Made by a program: the position numbers and the translations under genes
Shown here: positions 45,463 through 53,557 of the stretch, one piece after another
Position numbering within the stretch: the first letter of the stretch is position 1
How the letters are laid out: every line of letters begins with the position of its first letter
NCBI GenBank assembly: GCA_031261485.1
Contig: JAISJO010000057.1
Span: 16,607-80,606 of the forward strand
Source: Propionibacteriaceae bacterium
GTDB taxonomy: Bacteria > Actinomycetota > Actinomycetes > Propionibacteriales > Propionibacteriaceae
Direction of reading: 5' to 3'
DNA length: 64,000 bases
The notes under the pieces: generated by a model
What the model saw: the letters and a program-made list of their open reading frames with translations, nothing else
What the model was told of the DNA's origin: nothing
Databases searched by the model: none

Positions 45463-46656
45463 ATGAGTCCAGACAGTGCAACCCCATGGTCTGCGTGGTT
45501 AGACCTGAGCAAGAACGCATGGGACACCTGGTCCCAGACCGTTGCGCAGACGGCGGAGGCCTTTACACCCACGGGAAAGTCTGCTGACACCCCACTTACG
45601 TCACTCTACGGCCAGACCAACCCCTTCCTCGCGTGGAACCCATTCGTGGCTTCCAACCCTGGAGCGCCTAACCCTGCGGCCTACGCGCAAGGACTGTACA
45701 AGCAATGGGAAGACGGCATGCGCAACTTCGTCTCTCTGATTCCCAATTCCTCTCTCAAGGACTCCTATGAGCGTTTCTTTGGGTCGTACCAGTTCTTCAA
45801 CAATCTCCAGAAGTTCTGGGAAGACAACCTTCAGAAGGTGCCGACCAGCCCCAAAGATTGGCAGGAATACTTCAAGCCTCTCACCGAGCAGTATCAGAAC
45901 GTCGTCCAACCGCTGCTGCAGCCTTGGTCTCCCGCTTTCCTCACTGATTCCGTGAAGTCGGTCTTCGATGGCACCCTGGAAGGCGTCACCAACATTCAGC
46001 ACCTCATCTCTGACTTGTGGAAGCCCGTCGTGGACGCATCTCCCGAGTTGCAGGGCCTCTTGGTCAAGGCTGCGCAGGGGGACCGCGAAGCATACCTCGA
46101 GTATCTGAACAAGGCTGGCGGCGCATACCGCGAAGTCACCTCGAAGATGCTGAACATGCCAGCCATGGGCGGTAACCGCAAGGTCCTTGAGAAGACACAG
46201 AAGCTCGTCGATCAGTACATCGAGTACGTCACGCGCGCGTCGGAGTATTCCTCCTTGCAGCAGAACCAATTGAGCTCCACCATGGAGAAACTGGTGGCTC
46301 ATTTGACCGAGTTGGCGACCAAGGGCGAGGCGCCCAAGACGTTCAAGGAGTTCTACCAGTTGTGGTCTGACTTCAACGAGAAGGCGTTCCTTGAGTTGTT
46401 CGCGTCCGATATCTTCGAGAAGACCATGAACGACACTGTCGCTGCTGGGTCTCGCTTCAAGATTTTGTACGACGACTTCCTGCAAGATGTCTTTGAGCCA
46501 CTGCCCTTCCCGAACCGTCGTGAGATGGATTCAGTGGAAGAAGAGGTGTACAAGCTTCGCAACAAGCTGAAGGTATTGGAGAAGGAAATCAAGGCTCTGA
46601 AGACCGACCAACCAGCCAAACCGGCGGCTGCGCCGAAGACCACGAAGAAGGCCTGA
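45463..46656 (+). CDS. phaE: Class III PHA synthase subunit PhaE
   Basis: A 397-residue soluble, helix-rich protein forming the non-catalytic half of class III polyhydroxyalkanoate synthase. It starts with an aromatic-rich WSAWLDLSKNAWDTWSQTVAQT and has QYIEYVTRASEYSSLQQNQLSSTMEKLV. PKTFKEFYQLWSDFNEKAFLELFASDIFEKTMND is a strong PhaE hallmark, and a C-terminal coiled coil ends in a Lys/Ala-rich tail. Its stop is 1 nt before phaC, so the subunits are coupled. A ribosome binding site TAAGGAG precedes the ATG. Confidence 0.88.
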   Translation: MSPDSATPWSAWLDLSKNAWDTWSQTVAQTAEAFTPTGKSADTPLTSLYGQTNPFLAWNPFVASNPGAPNPAAYAQGLYKQWEDGMRNFVSLIPNSSLKDSYERFFGSYQFFNNLQKFWEDNLQKVPTSPKDWQEYFKPLTEQYQNVVQPLLQPWSPAFLTDSVKSVFDGTLEGVTNIQHLISDLWKPVVDASPELQGLLVKAAQGDREAYLEYLNKAGGAYREVTSKMLNMPAMGGNRKVLEKTQKLVDQYIEYVTRASEYSSLQQNQLSSTMEKLVAHLTELATKGEAPKTFKEFYQLWSDFNEKAFLELFASDIFEKTMNDTVAAGSRFKILYDDFLQDVFEPLPFPNRREMDSVEEEVYKLRNKLKVLEKEIKALKTDQPAKPAAAPKTTKKA

Positions 46657-46657
46657 T

Positions 46658-47719
46658 ATGACAGAAACATTTGATCCGCAATCTGGGTTGCGCGAAGTCT
46701 TTGGTATGACGAACAAGTTGACCGCTGGCCTCAACACGATGCTGAGCATCGATGAGATGGACATCGGCCCGACGCCGAAGGAGCTCGTTTACGAAGAAGA
46801 CCTCGTCAAGCTGTATCGATACACTCCGGTGGTCGCCAAGCCCCACAAGGTCCCGGTGCTCATCACTTACGCTCTCGTCAACAAGCAATACATGATGGAC
46901 CTCGACGCCAAGAAGTCGATGATCCGCCGAATGCTCGACGGTGGCCTCGATGTGTACATCATCGACTGGGGCTATCCGAAGTATGTGGACAAGTTCCTCA
47001 CCTTGGAAGACTATGTCGATGGGTATCTCGACAACTGTGTGGACTTCGTGCGTGAAGCTGCGAAAGTGGACAAGATCAACATGCTTGGCGTGTGCCAAGG
47101 TGGGACGATGGCTGCTTGCTACACGGCGATGCATCAAGACAAGGTCAATACGTTCATCTCCTTCGTCATGCCGTTCGACTTCTCGACCGATGACGGGCTG
47201 CTGTTCAAGTGGAGCCGCCACATGGCTGTCGATCTCATCGTGGAAGCCAACCACAACAGGCTCAGCGGCGATTCGATGAATGACTCGTTCAACATGCTCA
47301 AGCCTTTGGAGTTGACTCTTGACAAGTACATCAACTTCATTGACAAGCTGGATGACCGCGACGCAGTCGTCGACTTCCTGCGCATGGAGTACTGGATCTA
47401 CGACTCACCTGACCAGGCGGGCCCGATGCTGAGCAGGTTCATCAAGGACTTCTACCAAGACAACAAGTTCAAGGAGGGGACCCTGGAGATCGGCGGCAAA
47501 GTCTGTGATCCCAAGGCCATCACCTGTCCTGTCATGGTCATGCTAGGCCTCAAGGATCACCTTGTTCCTCCGGCTTCGACTCGTCCTTTCATGGACGCGA
47601 TTTCCAGCAAGGACAAGACCATACGCGAGTTCCCTGTGGGGCACATCGGAGTGTTCGTCAGCTCCCGAGTTCTGGGAGACGTCGGACCGTCCATCGCCAC
47701 ATGGATCCAGGATCACTAA
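46658..47719 (+). CDS. phaC: Class III PHA synthase catalytic subunit PhaC
   Basis: A 353-residue alpha/beta-fold polymerase that joins 3-hydroxyacyl-CoA units into polyhydroxyalkanoate. The lipase-like box with cysteine nucleophile reads NMLGVCQGGTMAACY (C146). The catalytic Asp is expected in VMVMLGLKDHLVPP and the His lies in VGHIGVFVSS. VYIIDWGYPKYVDKFLTLEDYVDGYLDNCVDFV is a PhaC hallmark. The short length without the class I N-terminal extension, and the phaE neighbour, place it in class III. Confidence 0.93.
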   Translation: MTETFDPQSGLREVFGMTNKLTAGLNTMLSIDEMDIGPTPKELVYEEDLVKLYRYTPVVAKPHKVPVLITYALVNKQYMMDLDAKKSMIRRMLDGGLDVYIIDWGYPKYVDKFLTLEDYVDGYLDNCVDFVREAAKVDKINMLGVCQGGTMAACYTAMHQDKVNTFISFVMPFDFSTDDGLLFKWSRHMAVDLIVEANHNRLSGDSMNDSFNMLKPLELTLDKYINFIDKLDDRDAVVDFLRMEYWIYDSPDQAGPMLSRFIKDFYQDNKFKEGTLEIGGKVCDPKAITCPVMVMLGLKDHLVPPASTRPFMDAISSKDKTIREFPVGHIGVFVSSRVLGDVGPSIATWIQDH

Positions 47720-47731
47720 CAACAACGCGGG

Positions 47732-47772
47732 CGGCACGGGCCGATGATGAGAATAGTCATTGGTCCGTGCCC
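47732..47772 (+). terminator. Stem-loop after phaC
   Basis: GGCACGGGCC pairs with GGTCCGTGCC (one mismatch), and the interior ATGATG/TCATTG can extend the stem. It starts 13 nt after the phaC stop. No long U tract follows, so termination is inferred from position and stability. Confidence 0.55.
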
Positions 47773-47915
47773 GTCTGTCACGGCAACACAGCGGGGAAGT
47801 GCTGACTAGTCAGCGGTTCGCCACGTGACGCAGTCCCGCCAACTCATTGTGGGAGGCGGGCAGTCATGGCGTGCGCGTGTACAGACGGGCGTCCACAAAA
47901 ACAAAAGGAGCAGGT

Positions 47916-48605
47916 GTGGAGTTCACCTTCCAAGACTACAGAATTCACTACGTCGATGAGGGACAGGGCGATCCAGTCCTCCTGCTCAATGGGGTGTACA
48001 TGACCACACGGTCCTGGGATGGCGTCGTTGACGCTTTCACCCAGCAGTATCGACTCATCCGCATGGACTTCATCGATCAGGGCCTGTCGCAATGGGTTGA
48101 CAAGGCCTACGACATCGATTTGCAGGCTGAGATTGTGCTCGCCCTCTTGGATCATCTGGGTATTGAGAAAGTAAGCCTGGTGGCGACGAGCTACGGTTCG
48201 GTTGTGGCCCAGCAAGTCGCGTCTTCACGTCCCGAGCTGGTGTCAAAGATGGTCATTTCCAATGCGGCAGCCCATTTCCCGATTTCTTTCCATCAATCCA
48301 TTTTGTCGCTGTCCACAGTATTCGACTCGATGGCATGGTTGCAGCCCCGGATGTTTGGCGCGCTGACTCGTATCACGCGCAGCATTGATGGGGTGGATGT
48401 ACGCCCCGAATTGTCGAAGATCACCTGTCCAACGCTGGTCGTCTCTTCTGAGTTCGACAATTTGACTCCGAAATACCTTCAGCTCGAAATACTTTCGTTG
48501 ATTCCCGACTCGCAATACGCTGTCATCATGGGTGCTGGCCACGTTGTGGTGTACGAAAAGCCCCATGAGTTCACTCGTGTCGCCTTGGGATTCCTCGCGC
48601 ACTGA
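47916..48605 (+). CDS. Alpha/beta-fold hydrolase beside the PHA genes
   Basis: A 229-residue hydrolase. It has an HYVDEGQGDPVLLLNGVYMTTRSWDGVVDAF oxyanion region, a nucleophile elbow VATSYGSVVAQQVA (Ser in T-S-Y-G), an acid near SSEFDNLTPKYL and His in MGAGHVVVYEKPHEFTRVALGFL. The GTG at 47916 lies 5 nt after AAAGGAG. An in-frame upstream start would include that site. Position after phaEC suggests a PHA-related esterase, thioesterase or depolymerase, but the fold alone does not decide. Confidence 0.78.
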   Translation: MEFTFQDYRIHYVDEGQGDPVLLLNGVYMTTRSWDGVVDAFTQQYRLIRMDFIDQGLSQWVDKAYDIDLQAEIVLALLDHLGIEKVSLVATSYGSVVAQQVASSRPELVSKMVISNAAAHFPISFHQSILSLSTVFDSMAWLQPRMFGALTRITRSIDGVDVRPELSKITCPTLVVSSEFDNLTPKYLQLEILSLIPDSQYAVIMGAGHVVVYEKPHEFTRVALGFLAH

Positions 48606-48784
48606 GTACCAGGGTCGGTGGCTTGTATGGCACCGGCTCGAAGTTCATCTATCTTCGTTCCCAATTCCCTTGTCAGTCGGGTGAATCGCCTTCTGGCAAG
48701 GGCGCGTCGCAGGCGCCTCTGTGTCGAGTGGTGTTCGCCTGGTACTTCGTAATAACATGGCGTATTGGAAAGGAGCGATTTTCA

Positions 48785-49432
48785 ATGAAGAGAATGCTTG
48801 CGCTTATCACAGCTTCTATTCTGCTTGTTTCCCTCTCCGCCTGTGGCGGTGGAAACGAACCACCCAATTCCGCGGTGAGCACGCCCGCACAATCCAGCGG
48901 ACCCACAACAGCCGAATCCCAAACGCCCACAGATGAGCCCTGGTTCGCGGAAATCAAGAACGCCACGGTTGGTGACCGGGTATTCATGGGAACGCGCGAA
49001 GGCGAGCCGATCAAGTGGCAGGTGCTCGACAAGAGTGACGATTACGCCGTCTTGATTTCACAGTTCGTTCTTGAGCGCCGCGTGTGGGCCAACGCGGCGG
49101 ACTCGACCTGGATGACATGCGAACTGAGGGCCTACTTGAACACGCAGTTTCTCGGCGCTTTCTCGCAAGAAGAGATTGCCAAGATCGACCGTGTCAATGA
49201 AAGCCTCGTGTACTTGTTGAGTGTTGAGGAAGCCAAGCAATACTTCGCGGACGACACCGCCCGCACTGCCTACATATACGGCGAGGATGCAGCCGGTTGG
49301 TGGCTTGTCACGCAAGGCATGGACAGCACACATGTCGCCTATGTGCAGATGACCGGCGCAATCAACACAGACGGTGCGGACTTCACCTTGGAGAGCGGGG
49401 TCCGCCCTGTGATTCGCGTCAACCTGACCTAA
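48785..49432 (+). CDS. Lipoprotein with DUF6273-like domain
   Basis: A 215-residue predicted lipoprotein. The signal MKRMLALITASILLVSLSAC gives lipobox LSAC, with Cys20 followed by GGGNEPPNS and a Thr/Ser/Pro linker. The body (GDRVFMGTREGEPIKWQVLDKSDDYAVLISQFVLERRVW, MTCELRAYLNTQFLGAFSQEE, GVRPVIRVNL) matches the DUF6273 pattern seen in cell-surface proteins of Gram-positive bacteria. The ribosome binding site and leader are nearly the same as those of the lipoprotein at 49554, while the bodies are unrelated. Confidence 0.78.
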   Translation: MKRMLALITASILLVSLSACGGGNEPPNSAVSTPAQSSGPTTAESQTPTDEPWFAEIKNATVGDRVFMGTREGEPIKWQVLDKSDDYAVLISQFVLERRVWANAADSTWMTCELRAYLNTQFLGAFSQEEIAKIDRVNESLVYLLSVEEAKQYFADDTARTAYIYGEDAAGWWLVTQGMDSTHVAYVQMTGAINTDGADFTLESGVRPVIRVNLT

Positions 49433-49454
49433 GAAACGCTGATTGACCCGTATC

Positions 49455-49481
49455 GTCATTCTGCGCGAAATCACGGAATCC
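49455..49481. repeat. Half copy of the dispersed inverted-repeat element (left arm)
   Basis: GTCATTCTGCGCGAAATCAC continuing to GGAATCC matches the left arm with three or so changes. It sits between the two sibling lipoprotein genes. A matching right arm is not present. Confidence 0.7.
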
Positions 49482-49553
49482 GTCTGACAATCGGGACACA
49501 GCGGACGGAGTAGCCACTAAGCATTGTGTCCCCAAGAAAAGGAGCGACTTTCA

Positions 49554-50162
49554 ATGAAGAAAACCCTTGCGTTAATTGCAGCGTCTGCGCTGCTTGCTTC
49601 CCTCGCTGGTTGTGGTGGCGGAAATGAGCCACCCAATTCCGGGGCAAGCACGCCCGCGCCAGTCGAGGCAACCACTGATACTGGGACGCCTCAGACGAGC
49701 GCGCCCCCAAGTGTCACCCCCACGCCGGAGCAAGCAGCGGACACCTACCTGTCCCGTTTTGGCTTATCCACCGAGGGTCTGCGGCCAGCGGGGACCTACA
49801 AGACTAAGTCCTCCAACACCGCGGCGTCCTGCGACATCGACTACTGGCTTGAGCCTGGTTCCTTCGCAGATGTGGAAGCGATCCTGACGCGCATCATCAC
49901 GGGATTCCAGGACATATCGGACGGGCACAGACTCGCCGAGACGCGCGATACCAGCGTGGATGTGACGCCAGAAGCGCTTGTGGAGGGCCTCAACCAGAGT
50001 TTCGCGGACTTGCCACTGGTCTCAATGAGCTTTGATTTCTTCAGCGGCGGTGCACCCATCGAAGTCTATGTTGATATGGCTGGCTCACAGAAGGACGCGG
50101 AGAAGTACGGCGACGCCAATGTTGCCGTGATCCTCATCCGAGTGAAGGAACCAAGACAGTAG
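49554..50162 (+). CDS. Lipoprotein, sibling leader, unknown body
   Basis: A 202-residue predicted lipoprotein: MKKTLALIAASALLASLAGC gives lipobox LAGC, then GGGNEPPNSGASTPAP as in the neighbour at 48785. The body (AADTYLSRFGLSTEGLRPAGTYKTKSSNTAASCDIDYWLEPGSFADVEAILTRIITGFQ) is not a family I recognise; it looks alpha/beta and secreted. The shared leader DNA with a different body suggests duplication with domain replacement. Confidence 0.72.
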   Translation: MKKTLALIAASALLASLAGCGGGNEPPNSGASTPAPVEATTDTGTPQTSAPPSVTPTPEQAADTYLSRFGLSTEGLRPAGTYKTKSSNTAASCDIDYWLEPGSFADVEAILTRIITGFQDISDGHRLAETRDTSVDVTPEALVEGLNQSFADLPLVSMSFDFFSGGAPIEVYVDMAGSQKDAEKYGDANVAVILIRVKEPRQ

Positions 50163-50322
50163 ATGCCGAGTTCACACTCGGTGACCGCGTCCAAGGTCCG
50201 ATCAATGGCGTCGGAGGATGGAGTGGTTGTGCGATGGGGCATCAGGTGAGTCCGCTGCGTACACGACACTGGTCTGGACTGATACCAGGCGAGGCAGTGC
50301 GGCTACATTGAATATCCGCATT

Positions 50323-50340
50323 CACGATGTTATTATCGTG
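50323..50340. promoter_or_regulatory. Inverted-repeat operator before the wHTH-nucleotidyltransferase gene
   Basis: CACGAT-N6-ATCGTG is a perfect 6-bp inverted repeat ending 3 nt before the ATG at 50344. Placement fits autorepression by the gene's own winged-helix domain. Confidence 0.6.
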
Positions 50341-50343
50341 TTT

Positions 50344-50925
50344 ATGGATAGTGCTCCAGAACTCTCGCCTCTCTTCCGCTCCGATTCTCAGGGCGAAATT
50401 CTCGCGCTGCTGCTGCTCAATCCAGGCCGCGCGTACACAATCGCCGAGTTGGCTCGCACGACCGGCACTTCGTATGCGAGCACCCATCGGGAAGTGAACC
50501 GTCTGCTGCGGACCGAAGTGCTGAGCGAGGATCGAGTGGGCACACATCATCAGATTCGCGCCAACATGAGCAGTCCCATTGCCGAGCCTTTACAAGACAT
50601 TGTCCTTTTGACCTATGGTCCAGCAGTCGTCATTCCCCGCTTACTTGAGAGCATCAGTGGTATCGAGGAGGCGTACATCTACGGCTCATGGGCGGCCCGC
50701 CGAAGCGGCGAACCAGGCAGCCCACCAAGAGACATTGATGTTCTAGTCGTTGGGAATCCCTCCCGGGCAGAGATTTTGGATGCCGCTGAGGAGGCTGGGC
50801 GCAGGATCGGTCGGGACGTCAACATTCGCGTCACCTCTGCTCGAACCTGGCACACTAGTGATGATCCGTTCGTCAAGACCGTACGATCCAGGCCCTTGAC
50901 GCGACTTAACTTGGGAGAGCGATGA
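50344..50925 (+). CDS. Winged-helix / minimal nucleotidyltransferase fusion (antitoxin type)
   Basis: A 193-residue protein. Residues 10-75 form a MarR/ArsR-like winged helix (GEILALLLLNPGRAYTIAELARTTGTSYASTHREVNRLL). Residues 108-185 form an MNT-type nucleotidyltransferase with GSWAARRSGEPG (G114-S115) and DID (D130/D132). In HEPN-MNT modules the MNT protein neutralises the HEPN RNase, in known cases by AMPylation or adenylation. The stop overlaps the HEPN gene start (ATGA). The fused DNA-binding head fits with the palindrome just upstream. Confidence 0.82.
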   Translation: MDSAPELSPLFRSDSQGEILALLLLNPGRAYTIAELARTTGTSYASTHREVNRLLRTEVLSEDRVGTHHQIRANMSSPIAEPLQDIVLLTYGPAVVIPRLLESISGIEEAYIYGSWAARRSGEPGSPPRDIDVLVVGNPSRAEILDAAEEAGRRIGRDVNIRVTSARTWHTSDDPFVKTVRSRPLTRLNLGER

Positions 50926-51410
50926 ATGACACACCTGTGAGCCTGCCGCGTTGGGAGCAGGGCAGAGCCAGCATCGAAGCCATGATTGCCGATGCGCGAT
51001 TGACACAAGTCCAAGCGAGCTCTGACTTGGCCCTGCAGTACATTGCGACTGCTCGAACACGGTTGGAAGGGGTTGCTCTCATCCGCCAGCACGACCCCGC
51101 AGGAGCGTTCGTCCTCACCTACGATGCTGCTCGGCTGGCCCTCGCCGCTGTTCTCATCAACCAGGGTCTTCGGCCACGTGGAGAGGGAGCTCACGCAATA
51201 CTGCTTGAAACAGTCTTAGCCCAAACCGAACCGCCACGTCAGCGAGAGTTTCGTGAGTTCACATGGATGCGGAAACTTCGCAACGACACCCAATACCCTG
51301 ATGCTGACCGACTTACAGCGACCGAAGATGATCTGGCTCAAGCAATTCCAGCGGCGTCGACCATCGTCGAGCGAGCCGCCATCCTCATCGGGCACATGCC
51401 CGCGTTCTAG
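50922..51410 (+). CDS. HEPN-domain protein, toxin partner of the MNT gene
   Basis: A 162-residue all-helical protein of HEPN type. The conserved C-terminal helix reads TWMRKLRNDTQYPDADR, where R120-N121 are kept but the usual RX4-6H histidine is Tyr125. Some HEPN groups have such a Tyr form; whether it still cuts RNA is unclear. ATGA overlap with the nucleotidyltransferase gene and the antitoxin-first order match HEPN-MNT modules. Confidence 0.72.
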   Translation: MNDTPVSLPRWEQGRASIEAMIADARLTQVQASSDLALQYIATARTRLEGVALIRQHDPAGAFVLTYDAARLALAAVLINQGLRPRGEGAHAILLETVLAQTEPPRQREFREFTWMRKLRNDTQYPDADRLTATEDDLAQAIPAASTIVERAAILIGHMPAF

Positions 51411-51461
51411 GCCAATGTGGTAGGGCTCTGGAAATCTCAAGTGTGCCCTTTGGTGCGCTCG

Positions 51462-51608
51462 GCGAACATTGGCCTATTCCGTTCCCCTATCGGCACTGGG
51501 TGCCAGTGTCGGATCACAGATCGCCCGAAATCGGCGTGGAAATGGGCGAACTTTGGACCAACTCCGACTGGCAACCCCTAGGTCTGTCGGCTGTGGCCAA
51601 AGTTGGAC
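51462..51608. repeat. About 145-bp element with terminal inverted repeats, copy 4
   Basis: Left end GCGAACATTGGCCTA and right end GTGGCCAAAGTTGGAC, 147 nt apart, with internal GAAATGGGCGAACTTTGG and CCAACTCCG as in the 15.4-kb copy. It is 35 kb from the other copies, which shows that the family is dispersed. It occupies the gap between the HEPN gene and pgsA. Confidence 0.7.
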
Positions 51609-51680
51609 AGATGCCGCGCGGATTCCTCACACGCTGAGAAGGAGGGGGTCATCGGTCGCCGATGCCACTACAGTAGAGCC

Positions 51681-52397
51681 ATGGCCGAAGAGAAAATCGT
51701 TCCCGTTGTGAACGTGCCCAATGCGTTGACTGTGTTGAGGCTTGTCATGGTGCCTCTTTTCGGATGGATGCTGCTATCGCACCCACACGATGATGTGTGG
51801 CGGTGGGCGACCACGGCGGTGTTCATTCTGGCACTGCTGACGGACCTGGCGGATGGCAAGATCGCCCGGAAGTACAACCTCATCACGAACTTCGGGAAGT
51901 TGTGGGACCCCATCGCGGACAAAGCCATCACAGGCATGGCCATGATCGGGCTGTCCATTCTGGGCGAGCTGTGGTGGTGGGTGACCATCATCATTTTGAT
52001 ACGCGAGTGGGGCATCACCATCATGCGCTTCATGATCGTGAAGTATGGTGTGCAGGCCGCTGACAAGCTCGGCAAGATGAAGACCCTGTTCCAAACCATC
52101 GCTCTGGTGGGACTCGTGGCGCCTTTCATCTATCACATGGCCGAAGTGGCGGTCGGTTCGCCGTGGTACTACATCTGGCTCGTCCTGCACTGGATAGGCA
52201 TGATTGCCATGGGCGTCGCCTTCATCTTGACCGTCGTTTCCGGCGTGAATTACGTCATCGGCGCGTACAACTTGCGCAAGACCTGGCTCGCCAACCAGGC
52301 GGCGGCGTCTCCGGACGAGGCCCCAACGGCAGAGACGTTGCCCGTTGTGGACGCGGCTCAAACCGGCGAGTCGACATCTGAGTCATCTGGACAATGA
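51681..52397 (+). CDS. pgsA: CDP-diacylglycerol-glycerol-3-phosphate 3-phosphatidyltransferase-like
   Basis: A 238-residue membrane enzyme of the CDP-alcohol phosphatidyltransferase family, making phosphatidylglycerol phosphate. The full signature D(x)2DG(x)2AR(x)8G(x)3D(x)3D is present in DLADGKIARKYNLITNFGKLWDPIADK. There are about five helices. The ATG at 51681 gives the usual IVPVVNVPNALTVLRLVMVPLF start. ATGA overlap with cinA reflects the common pgsA-cinA-clgR-recA order. Confidence 0.92.
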   Translation: MAEEKIVPVVNVPNALTVLRLVMVPLFGWMLLSHPHDDVWRWATTAVFILALLTDLADGKIARKYNLITNFGKLWDPIADKAITGMAMIGLSILGELWWWVTIIILIREWGITIMRFMIVKYGVQAADKLGKMKTLFQTIALVGLVAPFIYHMAEVAVGSPWYYIWLVLHWIGMIAMGVAFILTVVSGVNYVIGAYNLRKTWLANQAAASPDEAPTAETLPVVDAAQTGESTSESSGQ

Positions 52398-52906
52398 CAT
52401 CCGTGGCAGCGTGTGAGGCCATCGAGGCATTCGTCTCGCGCGGATTGACACTGGCGACCTGTGAATCCCTGACCGGAGGGTTGGTGTGCGCGACTCTGAC
52501 CAGTGTCGCGGGGTCTTCGGCGGTTGTACGTGGTGGGCTTGTGACGTACGCGACCGACCTCAAGACCACGCTCGCAGGAGTGGATGCGGGACTCATTGAG
52601 ATTTTCGGTGTTGTGTCGGCGCAGGTGGCCAGGGCGATGGCTTCTGGGGTGCGCGCGGTGTGTGGGGCCGACGTGGGACTGGGAGTGACGGGTGTGGCTG
52701 GGCCTGGTCCGCAGTGGGGTGTACCTGCGGGCACTGTGTGGTTGGGCCTGGCCGATTCTTCTCATTCCTGGGCGCGCTTGCTCACGCTGAATGGAGACAG
52801 ACAGTATGTGCGACAAGGCGTTGTGGTCGCGGCGCTGGCCGCTCTCACAGATGTCGCACGCGCCGGACATCCTTCCGAGAAAGAGTGGTCGGGCCAGGTA
52901 GACTAG
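52394..52906 (+). CDS. cinA: CinA C-terminal-domain protein (nicotinamide-nucleotide amidase family)
   Basis: A 170-residue single-domain CinA-C/PncC protein. It shows LTLATCESLTGGLVCATLTSVAGSSAVVRGGLVTYATDLK, and VGLGVTGVAGPGPQWGVPAGTVWLGLA. The family deamidates NMN to NaMN. The N-terminal molybdopterin-like half of full CinA is absent, as is usual in actinobacteria. Overlaps pgsA; 4 nt before the HTH regulator. Confidence 0.92.
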   Translation: MTSVAACEAIEAFVSRGLTLATCESLTGGLVCATLTSVAGSSAVVRGGLVTYATDLKTTLAGVDAGLIEIFGVVSAQVARAMASGVRAVCGADVGLGVTGVAGPGPQWGVPAGTVWLGLADSSHSWARLLTLNGDRQYVRQGVVVAALAALTDVARAGHPSEKEWSGQVD

Positions 52907-52910
52907 TGTC

Positions 52911-53198
52911 ATGTCTGATTCCGATGTGCTGCTGCGGCAAGCAATGGGTGAAACCATCCGTGACTTGCGCCTGACTAGGCACATGACCCTGCGCGAGGTG
53001 TCCGCGAATGCGACCGTGAGCTTGGGCTATCTGTCGGAAATCGAGCGTGGCCAGAAAGAGGCGTCCTCCGAGGTCCTGTTGTGGGTGGCGGACGCTCTGG
53101 GCGTGACCGTGGGCGAACTCGTCTTGGAGGTTGGGCATCGACTGCTCGCCTACGAAGAAGACTTTGTCGTTCCCTTGCACGCGCGCATGGCCGCTTGA
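52911..53198 (+). CDS. XRE-family regulator, ClgR-like
   Basis: A 95-residue HTH protein: MGETIRDLRLTRHMTLREVSANATVSLGYLSEIERGQKEASSEVLLWVADALGVTVGEL. This is the form and position (cinA-clgR-DUF3046-recA) of ClgR, which activates clp protease and other stress genes in actinobacteria. Its stop overlaps the DUF3046 start (TGATG). Confidence 0.85.
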   Translation: MSDSDVLLRQAMGETIRDLRLTRHMTLREVSANATVSLGYLSEIERGQKEASSEVLLWVADALGVTVGELVLEVGHRLLAYEEDFVVPLHARMAA

Positions 53199-53392
53199 TG
53201 AGACAAGGCGAGTTATGGAGGCGGATGGAAGAAGTCCTCGGCGCTGGGTACGCACATGCGTGGGCGGAACTGGTCGTCATGGCGGATTTGGAGGGGCGTA
53301 CCGTGTCCGAATCCCTGGCGGTGGGAACCCCGTGTAAAGTGATTTGGCGGGCAGTGTGGGCCCAGTTGGAACTACCCGATTCTTTGAGGTAA
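53198..53392 (+). CDS. DUF3046 family protein
   Basis: A 64-residue protein: MRQGELWRRMEEVLGAGYAHAWAELVVMADLEGRTVSESLAVG ending VIWRAVWAQLELPDSLR. The family is small, actinobacterial and found just before recA. Function unknown. The ATG at 53198 shares a base with the upstream stop; a longer in-frame reading would lie wholly inside the regulator gene. Confidence 0.85.
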   Translation: MRQGELWRRMEEVLGAGYAHAWAELVVMADLEGRTVSESLAVGTPCKVIWRAVWAQLELPDSLR

Positions 53393-53416
53393 GACACGCC
53401 GAGCGCAGACTGTCAT

Positions 53417-53432
53417 TCGAACACATGTTCGG
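53417..53432 (+). promoter_or_regulatory. LexA (SOS) box and promoter of recA
   Basis: TCGAACACATGTTCGG contains the perfect palindrome CGAAC-ACAT-GTTCG, the Gram-positive/actinobacterial LexA site. TAGTAT directly after it (53435-53439 region) can act as the -10. It lies 126 nt before recA, so recA is DNA-damage inducible. Confidence 0.85.
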
Positions 53433-53557
53433 ATAGTATCGTCTCCGAGGATAGCTGTGGATAACGAAAAAGTTGTCCACAGATTCGCCAGAACTGATCG
53501 AAATGTCAGACCTGGCTCCTATTGTTCTCAGTGTAAGGACACACAGAAAGGGTCACA

